Assembly (NCBI RefSeq): GCF_013204885.1
Contig: NZ_JABMKX010000002.1
Coordinates: 434,001-498,000 of the forward strand
Source of the DNA: Paenibacillus tritici
GTDB taxonomy: Bacteria > Bacillota > Bacilli > Paenibacillales > Paenibacillaceae
Length of the DNA: 64,000 bases
Reading direction: 5' to 3'
Made by a program: the position numbers and the translations under genes. Shown piece after piece: positions 8,196 through 17,303 of the stretch. The first letter of the stretch is position 1, and the number at the start of each line of letters is the position of its first letter. The notes under the pieces are model-generated. The model was given only the letters and a program-made list of their open reading frames with translations, was not told where the DNA came from and did not search any database.

Positions 8196-10376
8196 CTATT
8201 GCATAATACGGTTAACGGTATACACATCCTTGACCCGCTTCACCTTATCGACCACAGATTGCAGATGATCGGTATTGCGGATCAGAATGGTCATGTGAAT
8301 CATGGCCATCTTGTTCTTGTCGGAGCGCCCGGTGACGGCTGAGATATTGGTCTTGCTCTCCGATACCGCCTGCAGCACCTCGTTCAACAACCCGTTCCGG
8401 TCATGGCCGGTAATCTCAATATCGACACTATAGTTGGCCTCCATGCTGCCTTCCCATTCCACTTCGATCACGCGGGCTGCTTCCTCCCCGTCCATCTCAT
8501 TCGGAATATTCGGACAATCCTCACGGTGCACGGATACGCCGCGTCCACGGGTGACATAACCGATAATATCGTCGCCGGGCACGGGGTTACAACATCGCGC
8601 GAAGCGTACCAGCAGATTGTCGATGCCTTTGACACGGACTCCGTTGGTCGGCTGATTGCGCTTCTCTCCGCTGGATTTAATGGCCTTCATCTCGGAGGTA
8701 AGCTCCAGATGTCCTGCGGCGTCTTCCTGGTCCTTGCGCAGCTTCTCGGTCAGCTTGGAAGCAATCTGCGCGGCGGTAATTCCGCCGAAGCCGACAGCCG
8801 ACAGCATATCCTCAACATCGTTGAAGGCGAACTTCTTCGCAGCCTCCGACAGTTTATCTTCGGTCAGCCAGTCGGAGACCTCCACGTTCAGGCGCTTCAG
8901 CTCGCGTTCGATGGCCTCGCGGCCCTTTTCAACGTTCTCTTCGCGTTTCTCCTTCTTGAACCATTGCTTGATCTTGCTCCGCGCATGGGAGGACTGGGCA
9001 ATCTTCAGCCAATCACGGCTGGGTCCGTACGAATTCTTCGAGGTCAGAATCTCCACGATATCCCCGGTCTTCAGCTTATGGTCAAGCGGCACAATACGCC
9101 CATTCACCTTGGAGCCGATCGTCCGGTTGCCAACCTCGGTATGGATACGGAATGCGAAATCCAGCGGCACAGAGCCGGCAGGCAACTCCACAACCTCACC
9201 CTTAGGTGTGAACACGAAGACCAGATCGGAGAAAAAGTCCATTTTGAGCGATTCCACGAATTCTTCCGCATCCTTGGCTTCATGCTGCAGCTCCAGGATC
9301 TCGCGGAAAAACGGCATCCGGTTCTCCGGATTGACATTGTTGCTGCTGCCTTCCTTATACGCCCAGTGGGCTGCGATCCCGAATTCAGCCGTGCGGTGCA
9401 TCTCCCAGGTACGGATCTGAACCTCAGTCGGCTCCCCTCCGGGACCTACCACTGTTGTATGCAAAGACTGGTACATGTTCGCCTTAGGCATAGCGATATA
9501 ATCCTTGAACCGGCCAGGCATCGGCTTCCAAAGAGTATGAATAATGCCCAAAGTGGCATAACAATCCTTAATATTGTCGACGATAATGCGGATAGCCAGC
9601 AGATCATAGATTTCATTGAACTGCTTGTTCTTGGTGTTCATCTTGTTATAGACACTGTAAATATGCTTCGGGCGTCCCGAAAGATCCCCGTCGATCCCCA
9701 TCTCATCCAGCTTCGAGCGGATGCGGCCGATGACACTGTCGATGAACTGCTCGCGTTCTGCCCGCTTCTTGTGTACAAGATTGGCGATCCGGTAGTACTG
9801 CTGCGGATTCAGATAACGGAGGGCAATATCCTCCATCTCCCATTTAATCGCTGAAATCCCCAGGCGGTCAGCAATGGGACAAAAAATCTCCAGCGTCTCA
9901 TAAGAAATCCGGCGCTGACTCTCTTCCGACTGGTATTTGAGCGTGCGCATATTATGCAGACGGTCCGCCAGCTTAATCACGATCACCCGGATATCCTGGG
10001 CCATGGCGATGAACATCTTGCGGTAATTCTCGTTCTGCTGCTCTTCCTTGGAGCGGAAGCGGATGCGTTCCAGCTTGGTCAGACCGTCCACGAGCATTGC
10101 GCAGGTATCGCCAAATTTCGTGCGGATCTGCTCCAGAGACACCGTTGTATCTTCCACAACATCATGCAGCAGCGCAGCAATAATGGAGATAACATCCATT
10201 TGCATATTGACGACAATATCTGCGACCGCCAGCGGATGCAGAATGTATGGCTCCCCCGATTTCCGGACCTGCCCATGATGAGCCTGATCGGCGAATTCGT
10301 AAGCTTCACGGATGCGGAGAAGATCTTTTTCTTTTATATAGGCGCCAGCCTTTTCGGTTAGTTGCTCTATGCCCAT
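8196..10376 (-). CDS. rel: Bifunctional (p)ppGpp synthetase/hydrolase Rel
   Basis: A 726-aa stringent-response enzyme that makes pppGpp from ATP and GTP/GDP and also degrades it. The HD hydrolase domain is N-terminal (ALLHDVVEDTT near residue 70). The synthetase domain contains the basic RFKD motif typical of bifunctional Rel rather than the acidic form of monofunctional RelA, plus YQSLHTTV and EVQIRT. A TGS domain (about 390-450) and a C-terminal ACT domain follow. I start at the ATG at 10376 (MGIEQLTEKAG) because the 23 upstream codons lack family similarity. The ribosome-binding site there is weak. Confidence 0.96.
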   Translation of the reverse strand: MGIEQLTEKAGAYIKEKDLLRIREAYEFADQAHHGQVRKSGEPYILHPLAVADIVVNMQMDVISIIAALLHDVVEDTTVSLEQIRTKFGDTCAMLVDGLTKLERIRFRSKEEQQNENYRKMFIAMAQDIRVIVIKLADRLHNMRTLKYQSEESQRRISYETLEIFCPIADRLGISAIKWEMEDIALRYLNPQQYYRIANLVHKKRAEREQFIDSVIGRIRSKLDEMGIDGDLSGRPKHIYSVYNKMNTKNKQFNEIYDLLAIRIIVDNIKDCYATLGIIHTLWKPMPGRFKDYIAMPKANMYQSLHTTVVGPGGEPTEVQIRTWEMHRTAEFGIAAHWAYKEGSSNNVNPENRMPFFREILELQHEAKDAEEFVESLKMDFFSDLVFVFTPKGEVVELPAGSVPLDFAFRIHTEVGNRTIGSKVNGRIVPLDHKLKTGDIVEILTSKNSYGPSRDWLKIAQSSHARSKIKQWFKKEKREENVEKGREAIERELKRLNVEVSDWLTEDKLSEAAKKFAFNDVEDMLSAVGFGGITAAQIASKLTEKLRKDQEDAAGHLELTSEMKAIKSSGEKRNQPTNGVRVKGIDNLLVRFARCCNPVPGDDIIGYVTRGRGVSVHREDCPNIPNEMDGEEAARVIEVEWEGSMEANYSVDIEITGHDRNGLLNEVLQAVSESKTNISAVTGRSDKNKMAMIHMTILIRNTDHLQSVVDKVKRVKDVYTVNRIMQ

Positions 10377-10486
10377 TCTCGTCGTATCCGTTTCCCTTCT
10401 ATAATAAAATGAACCTGCAAGCCATGCAGAATTTGCAGGTTCCATATGTTCCCGGCTGCATTACGCTCAGGTTAAAGTTGTCTATA

Positions 10487-10515
10487 ATTATGACGCTTAC
10501 GAGGGATTCCGTCAA
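10487..10515 (-). promoter_or_regulatory. Sigma-A promoter of rel-dtd
   Basis: TTGACG (10510-10515), a 17-bp spacer and CATAAT (10487-10492) on the minus strand lie about 110 bp before the rel start. Confidence 0.75.
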
Positions 10516-10698
10516 CACTTGCCATAGCGTGGGATTCCTGACAGGTAAAGGGTCAAGAAAAGACAATTTTGTGGCGCGGGCAAAAATGTTGTTGTAAAAA
10601 TCCCCCGATCTATTTAATCTAGTAAAGGCGGTTTTGTAAAAAGAGAAGAAAAATCAAGCTGCTACCTCAAATTAGATCAGAAAGAGAAGTGAACTCCA

Positions 10699-12009
10699 TT
10701 GCAACGCGAAATTCAAGTTAACGAAAGACTCCCTTGGGGCCCGGGTTTCCTCCTGAGTCTTCAGCATCTGTTCGCCATGTTCGGCAGCACCGTGCTTGTT
10801 CCCAACCTGTTCGGGGTAGATCCCGGCATGATCCTGCTGATGAACGGTATCGGCACCCTGCTCTACATTCTGATCTGCCGCGGCAAAATCCCCGCTTATC
10901 TGGGTTCGAGCTTCGCCTTCATCTCTCCGGTACTGCTTGTGCTGAAAGAACACTCCGGCGATCATGAGCATGGATATTCGCTTGCACTTGGCGCATTTAT
11001 CGTTACCGGTGTTATTTTCATTCTGGTTGCCTTAATTGTACGTTATGCCGGTACCGGCTGGATTGATATCGTATTCCCTCCGGCAGTTATGGGAGCTATC
11101 GTAGCAACTATCGGACTGGAGCTTGTACCCGTAGCCGCACGTATGGCCGGACTGATTGCTCCTGAAGGGGTGGCGGTCAGCGACTGGACTCCTGACGGCA
11201 AAGCCATTACCTTGTCGCTTGTCACGCTCGGCGTCACCGTACTCGGCTCCGTGTTATTCCGCGGCTTCCCCAAAATCATTCACATCCTCATCGGTATCGT
11301 TACCGGTTATGTACTCGCTTATATCTTGGGTCAGGTTAATACAAGTGCCATCTCTGAAGCAAGCTTCCTCTCCCATCCAACGATTATTACCCCGTCCTTC
11401 GACTGGCAGGTTATCTTAACCATCATTCCTGTATCTCTGGTTGTTATTGTTGAGCATATCGGCCATTTGCTGGTCACCAGCAACATTGTCGGCAAAGACC
11501 TGACCAAAGATCCGGGGCTGGACCGCTCGCTGATGGGTAACGGGATTTCAACAGTACTGTCCGGATTCTTGGGGTCTACTCCAAACACTACCTATGGTGA
11601 AAATATCGGCGTTATGGCATTAACCAAAGTGTATTCGGTATTCGTGATCGCCGGAGCTGCTGTGATCGCCATCGTACTGTCGTTCTCAGGGACCTTCTCC
11701 TCGGTCATTGCCAACATTCCGCTGCCGGTTATGGGCGGTGTGTCGCTGCTGCTGTTCGGCGTCATTGCAGCGTCGGGACTGCGTATTTTTGTAGAGCAGA
11801 AAGTCGATTTCTCCAAAGCTACCAACATGATTCTGGCGACGCTTGTACTGGTTGTAGGAATCAGCGGCATCTCGCTTAAGCTTGGCGGTGTAGAGCTGAA
11901 AGGGATGGCGCTGGCGACAATCGTCGGTATGGTTCTCGCCATACTCTTCAAATTGATTGAGGTTCTGGGCTTGTCCAATGAACAGGAATCTGAGAAGTCT
12001 GCTCATTAA
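10699..12009 (+). CDS. uraA: Uracil permease, NCS2 UraA/PyrP type
   Basis: A 436-aa polytopic symporter for uracil (possibly xanthine) in the cytoplasmic membrane. UraA-type motifs are HIGHLLVTSNIVGKDL and STPNTTYGENIGV in the second half, with about 14 hydrophobic segments. It starts at TTG (10699-10701), after a purine-rich AAAGAGAAG stretch. It is transcribed divergently from rel. I saw no PyrR-type attenuator in the 250-bp intergenic region. A weak TTGTTG-18-TTTAAT lies at 10589-10618. Confidence 0.9.
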   Translation: MQREIQVNERLPWGPGFLLSLQHLFAMFGSTVLVPNLFGVDPGMILLMNGIGTLLYILICRGKIPAYLGSSFAFISPVLLVLKEHSGDHEHGYSLALGAFIVTGVIFILVALIVRYAGTGWIDIVFPPAVMGAIVATIGLELVPVAARMAGLIAPEGVAVSDWTPDGKAITLSLVTLGVTVLGSVLFRGFPKIIHILIGIVTGYVLAYILGQVNTSAISEASFLSHPTIITPSFDWQVILTIIPVSLVVIVEHIGHLLVTSNIVGKDLTKDPGLDRSLMGNGISTVLSGFLGSTPNTTYGENIGVMALTKVYSVFVIAGAAVIAIVLSFSGTFSSVIANIPLPVMGGVSLLLFGVIAASGLRIFVEQKVDFSKATNMILATLVLVVGISGISLKLGGVELKGMALATIVGMVLAILFKLIEVLGLSNEQESEKSAH

Positions 12010-12031
12010 ATAAATGTCTATTATGCGATGC

Positions 12032-12170
12032 TGACCGTAACTGCGGTGAATTTTGAACTTACGGCCGCTGTTGTCACCAGATTTCTTGATTTATACCGCT
12101 TAACGCGTTGGAAATCCGGTGACAAAGGCGGACGCTTCCGCTCCTACAGCTTCAAAATCCCCCTCCGTTA
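12032..12170 (+). repeat. Dispersed ~140-bp hairpin repeat, copy A
   Basis: It begins ACTGCGGTGAA. Its core pairs TTGTCACCAGATTTC (12071-12085) with GAAATCCGGTGACAA (12111-12125), 14 of 15 bases. It continues into CGCTTCCGCTCCTACAG. Related copies lie at 38.8 kb and 50.7 kb. Confidence 0.85.
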
Positions 12171-12213
12171 CTATCATCTCATTAATGAATTTATAACTGG
12201 GGCTGACATAACA

Positions 12214-12254
12214 AAAAGCGGACTGCTGTCTTCATTCGACAGCAGTCCGCTTTT
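12214..12254. terminator. Bidirectional terminator between uraA and apt
   Basis: A perfect 17-bp stem pairs AAAAGCGGACTGCTGTC with its complement around a 7-base loop, with A/T runs on both sides. It can serve the convergent uraA (plus) and apt (minus) transcripts. Confidence 0.9.
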
Positions 12255-12285
12255 ATATTTCCCGGGAAAAGTTAACCGGGTAAAA

Positions 12286-12807
12286 TTAATCCTCGTAAGT
12301 CAACAACGTAACGACTTCAATATCCGACAGCTTATTACGTCCGGCCAGAGCGGTCAGCTCGATCAGGAATGCAGCACCGACCACCTGCCCGCCGAGCTGT
12401 TCCACCAGACTTACCGAGGTAGCAATCGTACCGCCGGTAGCCAGCAGATCATCAGCGATCAGCACCTTTTGGCCGGGCTTGATGGCGTCGGTATGTACAG
12501 CCAGCGTATCCTTGCCGTACTCCAGATCATAGCCCACTTCAATGGTCTCATAGGGAAGCTTGCCGCTTTTGCGGATGGGTACGAAGCCTACACCCAGTGC
12601 ATAAGCCAGCGGGGCGCCCACTACAAAGCCGCGCGCTTCCGGTCCGGCAATAACGTCAATCTCCAGATGTGCGACCAGAGCCTTAAGCTCATCAATGGCT
12701 GCACGGTACGCAGCGCCGTCCTTCAGCAGTGTAGTAATATCCTTGAAGCTGATTCCAGCCTGCGGAAAATCAGGAATTACGCGAATATTGTTTTTGAAAT
12801 CCAACAT
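12286..12807 (-). CDS. apt: Adenine phosphoribosyltransferase
   Basis: A 173-aa type I phosphoribosyltransferase that converts adenine and PRPP to AMP in purine salvage. The PRPP-binding loop [13 protein letters not shown] is at about residues 118-130, and the substrate-side motif is [12 protein letters not shown] near residue 57. Three ATG codons occur in a row (12807-12813). The third, 6 nt after AGGAG, has the best spacing. It lies 80 bp downstream of recJ, with the usual Firmicute order recJ-apt-rel. Confidence 0.96.
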   Translation of the reverse strand: MLDFKNNIRVIPDFPQAGISFKDITTLLKDGAAYRAAIDELKALVAHLEIDVIAGPEARGFVVGAPLAYALGVGFVPIRKSGKLPYETIEVGYDLEYGKDTLAVHTDAIKPGQKVLIADDLLATGGTIATSVSLVEQLGGQVVGAAFLIELTALAGRNKLSDIEVVTLLTYED

Positions 12808-12888
12808 CATCATCTCCTAAAAGTTGTGAGGAATGCCTCACTGAAATTACCTTATTTGAACCCTAACCCCAAAACCATTCTGCAACTG

Positions 12889-15291
12889 CTATGAAGCGCC
12901 TAAATTGCGCGACAGCATAAATTCCTGCAATTCACTGCGGCTGCCCTCCATGAAATACTGCTCCATCTCCGCCGTCTTGCCCAGTCTGACGAAATGCTCT
13001 GAGGCGGTCAGACTCTTCGCGGCAGGCTGCGGGACAAAGGTGATGCTTCCCCCGCTGCGTTCAATGAAATCAAGCTCGTCAAACACATCGAGCATCCGGC
13101 TCACCATACGCACACCCAGCGCAGACTGGCGGCTGAGCCGCAGCAGCACTTCATGCTCAGGAGTTGGAGAAGCGGCGATCGAAGCAATCCATTTATATAA
13201 CGATTTGAAATGATCACGTGTAGGAATCTGCAGCCGGTCCCGCCCGTCGCGGATCGAATGCAGCAGGGCAATATTCTCTGCCTGAGGAAAAGCAGCGAAC
13301 AGTGCCTCAAGCTGCTCCGGAGACTCAGGCATATCCAGCAGACATAGCAGCGAGATCCCCGCCTCGTCATGCCCTGCCTCCGGCTGGTGTACAGCAGAGA
13401 TCCCGGCAGCCTCATCATATACCCAGAGGGACATGCCCTTCAGATCACGCAGCGGCGTCGTCCGGCTGTTCTGAAATACTGCCGCACTCCTGCCCGGACT
13501 GCTGCCGTTATAGGTACGCAGCAGCTCATGTATATGCGCCGCCTGCTTGACCGCATCCGCTGCGCCGCGCAGGTCGAACAGTTGTGCATTCGGCACCGCA
13601 AGATCCTGCAGCATCAGCTGGGGCTTGCGTGAGCCGTTCCATTCATTGACGGACAGCTCCGCGAGTACATCCACGATAGTGCCGTCCGGAAGCAGCTCGG
13701 CCAGCGGGCCCTTACCGAAGGCTACAGCTTCAATCGTCAGCTTGTCCTGTTGCAGGACAAGCTTCAGGTGCTTGCCGTCCTGGCCCATCTTGCGGGTCTC
13801 CTTGACAGCCACTCCGCGCAGAATGAACTTCGGCAACGGATTCGCCATCCCGAACGGAGCCAGCCGTTCCAGCTCAAGCGCTGCCTGCAGGGTCAGATCG
13901 GCAATGGACACCTCGCCGTCTGCAGTTGTTACAGCTACGAAGTCCTCCGGTGTCAGGATAGAGGCGGCATAGCTGTTCAGCGCTGCATCGAAGGCTTCGA
14001 GCTTATCCTGCGGCAGGCTCATACCGGCAGCGGCCGGATGTCCTCCGAAGTGGTCCATCAGTCCGGCACAAGCGGATAAGGCCGCATAGATATCAAGTCC
14101 TGGAATTGAACGGGCTGAGCCTTTGCACATTCCGGTATCCGGGTGAATATCCAGAATAATTACCGGACGGTAGTACCGTTCCAGCAGCTTGGAGGCTACA
14201 ATGCCGACTACACCGACATTCCAGCCCTGTTCCGCCAGTACAATAATATCCGGCAGTCCGCTCCGGCTGATTCTCTGCTCCAGCTTGGCCGTAGCTTCCT
14301 GGACAATCCGCTCCACAACCAGCTGACGTTCCTTATTCAGCAGGTCAAGCTCTCCGGCGAATTGCTCCGCTTCAGCCGCATCTTCCGTGGTCAGCAGCGT
14401 AACTGCCCGTCCGGCGTGATCCAGTCTTCCGCTGGCATTAATTCGCGGTGCCATCCCGAAGGCGATATTCACCGCACTGACGGTGTTCATCGTAATTCCG
14501 CCTACCGAGAGCAGCGCCCGGATACCCGGGAATGACGAATTCCGCATACTGCGGAGGCCCCTGCGGACAAGACTGCGGTTCTCTCCCAGCAGCGGCATCA
14601 GATCAGCGACCGTACCGATAGCGGCAATCTCACACCATTCCTCGGGCACCTCACTGCCAAGCAGCGCCTCAGCCAGCTTATAAGCCACTCCCACTCCGGC
14701 CAGACCCTTGAAGGGATAAGGGCAGTCCGGCAGCTTGGGATTAATAAGGGCATAAGCCTCGGGCAGTTGTTCAGGCGGTTCATGATGATCAGTAACAATG
14801 ACATCAATCCCCAGCTCTCTGGCATAGGCTATCTGATGATAAGCACTGATACCAGTATCTACCGTAATAACGAGAGATACACCCTGCTGGAGCGCCCAGT
14901 CGAGCGCATGATTATGCAGTCCATAACCTTCATTGGAACGATGGGGGATATAAATGTCAAAAGAGGCGCCCAGATGACGCAGAAGGTAGATCATCAACGC
15001 AGTGCTGGACACTCCGTCCGCATCATAATCACCGTATACCAAAATATGCTCTTCTTCCTGCAGTGCCTTCTGAATCCGCGGCACAGCCTCAGCCATTCCT
15101 TTGAGCAGGAATGGATCATGTCTATCTTCCGCTCCGCCATCCATAAATACCCGTGCCAGTTCAGCGGTATCCATGCCTCTTTGCACCAGCAGGGAGGAAA
15201 GGAGCGGAGAAATAGAAAGGCTCCGGGCCAGTTCCGAAATACGCTCGGAATCGGCTGCCGGAGATTGCCATGTTGTTTTTGAATGAAGCAA
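12889..15291 (-). CDS. recJ: Single-stranded-DNA-specific exonuclease RecJ
   Basis: An 800-aa DHH-family 5'-3' exonuclease involved in recombination and mismatch/base-excision repair. The metal-binding DHH-family motifs are visible: VYGDYDADGVSS near residue 88, TVDTGIS and VIVTDHHEPP near residue 165. A DHHA1 domain follows (about 350-460). A longer C-terminal extension (about 560-800) is typical of Firmicute RecJ. The TTG start at 15291 is supported by AGGTG 7 nt upstream. The 29-bp gap after the CDF gene suggests cotranscription. Confidence 0.95.
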   Translation of the reverse strand: MLHSKTTWQSPAADSERISELARSLSISPLLSSLLVQRGMDTAELARVFMDGGAEDRHDPFLLKGMAEAVPRIQKALQEEEHILVYGDYDADGVSSTALMIYLLRHLGASFDIYIPHRSNEGYGLHNHALDWALQQGVSLVITVDTGISAYHQIAYARELGIDVIVTDHHEPPEQLPEAYALINPKLPDCPYPFKGLAGVGVAYKLAEALLGSEVPEEWCEIAAIGTVADLMPLLGENRSLVRRGLRSMRNSSFPGIRALLSVGGITMNTVSAVNIAFGMAPRINASGRLDHAGRAVTLLTTEDAAEAEQFAGELDLLNKERQLVVERIVQEATAKLEQRISRSGLPDIIVLAEQGWNVGVVGIVASKLLERYYRPVIILDIHPDTGMCKGSARSIPGLDIYAALSACAGLMDHFGGHPAAAGMSLPQDKLEAFDAALNSYAASILTPEDFVAVTTADGEVSIADLTLQAALELERLAPFGMANPLPKFILRGVAVKETRKMGQDGKHLKLVLQQDKLTIEAVAFGKGPLAELLPDGTIVDVLAELSVNEWNGSRKPQLMLQDLAVPNAQLFDLRGAADAVKQAAHIHELLRTYNGSSPGRSAAVFQNSRTTPLRDLKGMSLWVYDEAAGISAVHQPEAGHDEAGISLLCLLDMPESPEQLEALFAAFPQAENIALLHSIRDGRDRLQIPTRDHFKSLYKWIASIAASPTPEHEVLLRLSRQSALGVRMVSRMLDVFDELDFIERSGGSITFVPQPAAKSLTASEHFVRLGKTAEMEQYFMEGSRSELQEFMLSRNLGAS

Positions 15292-15320
15292 TACAGCTCA
15301 CCTTTCTCTCACCTTGCAGA

Positions 15321-16283
15321 CTACTGAAGCAGCGTGGGAATATCGTTGTCCACGAGCTCATGATTGCTTTTATAAGGGTAACCCGGATCATACGGCACAA
15401 CATCCATATGAACCTCACCAACATGAACGAACCGGTGCTGCAGCAGCTTCCGGGCACATTCCGAAATATCCTGGGCTTCCATCACGCTGATCCGCGGGTT
15501 CACACTGATCTTCACGTGAAGATTCACATAACTGCCTTCCTCCAGTGCGCTTAGCTGCTCGACACGGATGACTCCATGCACACGCTGAACCGTCTCAATG
15601 AAGCTGGCCGCTTCCTCGGAAGGAAGCTCCTGTATTCTTTTGTACACCGAGGAAGTAATTAATGAATAGCCTTTGCGGAGAATCAGACAACCGGCGAGCA
15701 GGGCTGCGATAGGGTCCATATACAGCAGAGGATGCCAGTTCAGGTATCCTCCCGTCATCGCCAGGGCAATCCCGATGAAGACAGTTATAGACGTATATAG
15801 GCTGAACCGGTGGCTATCAGCATAGGCGGCATGACTGCCGTCGCCCTTTTTTTTGTGATAACGGTATTGATATTGAAACACAGCCTCTTTGAACACAATG
15901 CACAGCAGGACAGCGGCAAGCGCTGACTGCCCCGGTGCCGACAAATGTCCCCGGGTCAAATCGCGGATCGCCGAGAAGGCCACCTGCAGCCCGCCCATAA
16001 GAATCAGCACAGAGAATAGAATAGCCGCCATCGGCTCCTTGCTTCCTTGCGCAGACCGGCTGCGTACTGCTGAGCCTGCAGCCTTGTGACTCTGCTTCCG
16101 GTTCCACGGAATCACCCCTGCCAGCTTGGCAGCGGCATCTGCTCCAGAATAGATGGCATCCCCCATCAATGCCTTGCTGCCCGACAGATAACCGATACTG
16201 CCTTTGGCTACAGCCAGTAGAGTATCACTAAGTATTCCGGTCCAGACAACGGTTTCTCTTGGGGGTAATTGTTTGTCATTCAT
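15321..16283 (-). CDS. CDF-family (cation efflux) membrane protein with altered metal site
   Basis: A 320-aa cation diffusion facilitator-fold protein. It has about 6 transmembrane helices and a C-terminal ferredoxin-like cytoplasmic dimerisation domain (about 215-300). The ATG at 16283 follows AAGGAGG by 8 nt, so the longer frame is not used. The usual TM2 metal ligands HxxxD read YSGAD here, and the TM5 DHRAD-type motif reads SHRFS. Three of four canonical transition-metal ligands are therefore replaced. Fold assignment is secure, but zinc or cobalt transport is doubtful. Confidence 0.8.
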   Translation of the reverse strand: MNDKQLPPRETVVWTGILSDTLLAVAKGSIGYLSGSKALMGDAIYSGADAAAKLAGVIPWNRKQSHKAAGSAVRSRSAQGSKEPMAAILFSVLILMGGLQVAFSAIRDLTRGHLSAPGQSALAAVLLCIVFKEAVFQYQYRYHKKKGDGSHAAYADSHRFSLYTSITVFIGIALAMTGGYLNWHPLLYMDPIAALLAGCLILRKGYSLITSSVYKRIQELPSEEAASFIETVQRVHGVIRVEQLSALEEGSYVNLHVKISVNPRISVMEAQDISECARKLLQHRFVHVGEVHMDVVPYDPGYPYKSNHELVDNDIPTLLQ

Positions 16284-16361
16284 AACGAGGCCCTCCTTAC
16301 CACTAGCAGGTAATCTCATGATGATGAAATCGGCGTGACTTCCTGATCCGAAGATTCCGAA

Positions 16362-16387
16362 AAGCCGCGTCGCTACTGACGCGGCTT
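16362..16387 (-). terminator. Terminator after secF
   Basis: A 10-bp stem pairs AAGCCGCGTC with GACGCGGCTT around a 6-base loop, followed by TTTCGG on the minus strand. Confidence 0.75.
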
Positions 16388-16403
16388 GAAGGACAACCGG
16401 GTG

Positions 16404-17303
16404 TTAGACTTTGGCCGGGGTCTTCACCGCCGGCTTCTGGCGTTTCTTCAGGAGCAGCCAGAGCGGGCTTGCGATAAAGATGGATGAATAGGCTCCGAAG
16501 AGCAGACCGATAACCATGGCAAGCGAGAACATCTTGATCGACTCGCCGCCCATGATCAGCAGGAAGAACGCGGCAATAAATACAGTGAATGCTGTATATA
16601 GCGAACGCATGAGCGTCTGCGCCACACTCTTGTTGACCAGCTCCTTAAGATCCTCATACGACTTCTGTTTGCCGAAGCGCAGATTCTCACGGATCCGGTC
16701 AAAGATAACGATAGTATCGTTAATCGAGTAACCGATAATGGTCAGCACCGCGACAATGAAGGTTATGTCCACCTCCAGACGGAAGATGGAGAAGATCGCT
16801 ACAACCATAAAAGCATCATGGAGCAGCGCCACAATGGATGCCAGCGCAAAACGCCATTCAAAACGGATACTTACATAAATAATAATCCCGATACTGGCGA
16901 GCAGCACCGAATAGATCGCATTGCGGGCCAGTTCCTTAGCCATTTCGGTATCCACGGTGTTGATCTCAAAGGATGCCTTCTCATCAATCTTGTTGATTGA
17001 CTTCTTGAGGCTTTCACTTTGCGTATCACTCAGCTCTTGATCATAGCGGATATTAACCCGCTTATCACCAACGGTAATAGTGGGATCATCTCCAATGCCT
17101 GCTTCATTCAAAGCCGGCTTCAGCTGATCCAGTGTGATACTCTTGGAAAGGGCTACGTCCACGTTGGACCCGGCCTTGAAATCTACGCTGTAATTCAGGC
17201 CGAAGGTTGCCAGAAAGATCAGACCCGCCACCGTAAGGGCTATCGAGAAGATATAGAAGAATTTGCTTAAATGTACGAAATCCAGCTCTTTCTTAAAGCG
17301 CAC
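16404..17303 (-). CDS. secF: Protein translocase subunit SecF
   Basis: A 299-aa RND-family membrane protein that works with SecD to pull preproteins through SecYEG using the proton-motive force. It has six membrane segments, one N-terminal and five C-terminal. The SecF motifs LNYSVDFKAGSNVDV near residue 26 and TIIGYSINDTIVIFDRIREN near residue 188 are visible. The GTG at 17303 lies 10 nt after AAGGAG and overlaps the end of secD by 11 bp, so translation is probably coupled. In B. subtilis the two proteins are fused, but here they are separate. Confidence 0.95.
   Translation of the reverse strand: MRFKKELDFVHLSKFFYIFSIALTVAGLIFLATFGLNYSVDFKAGSNVDVALSKSITLDQLKPALNEAGIGDDPTITVGDKRVNIRYDQELSDTQSESLKKSINKIDEKASFEINTVDTEMAKELARNAIYSVLLASIGIIIYVSIRFEWRFALASIVALLHDAFMVVAIFSIFRLEVDITFIVAVLTIIGYSINDTIVIFDRIRENLRFGKQKSYEDLKELVNKSVAQTLMRSLYTAFTVFIAAFFLLIMGGESIKMFSLAMVIGLLFGAYSSIFIASPLWLLLKKRQKPAVKTPAKV

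Noticed and set aside
8403..9854. Long plus-strand open frame (483 codons) opposite rel
   Set aside because: Antisense shadow of a conserved gene, with low-complexity His/Gln/Leu composition and no ribosome-binding site.
10446..10698. PyrR-type attenuator in front of uraA
   Set aside because: No terminator/antiterminator pair or PyrR-binding loop was visible in the 250 bp.
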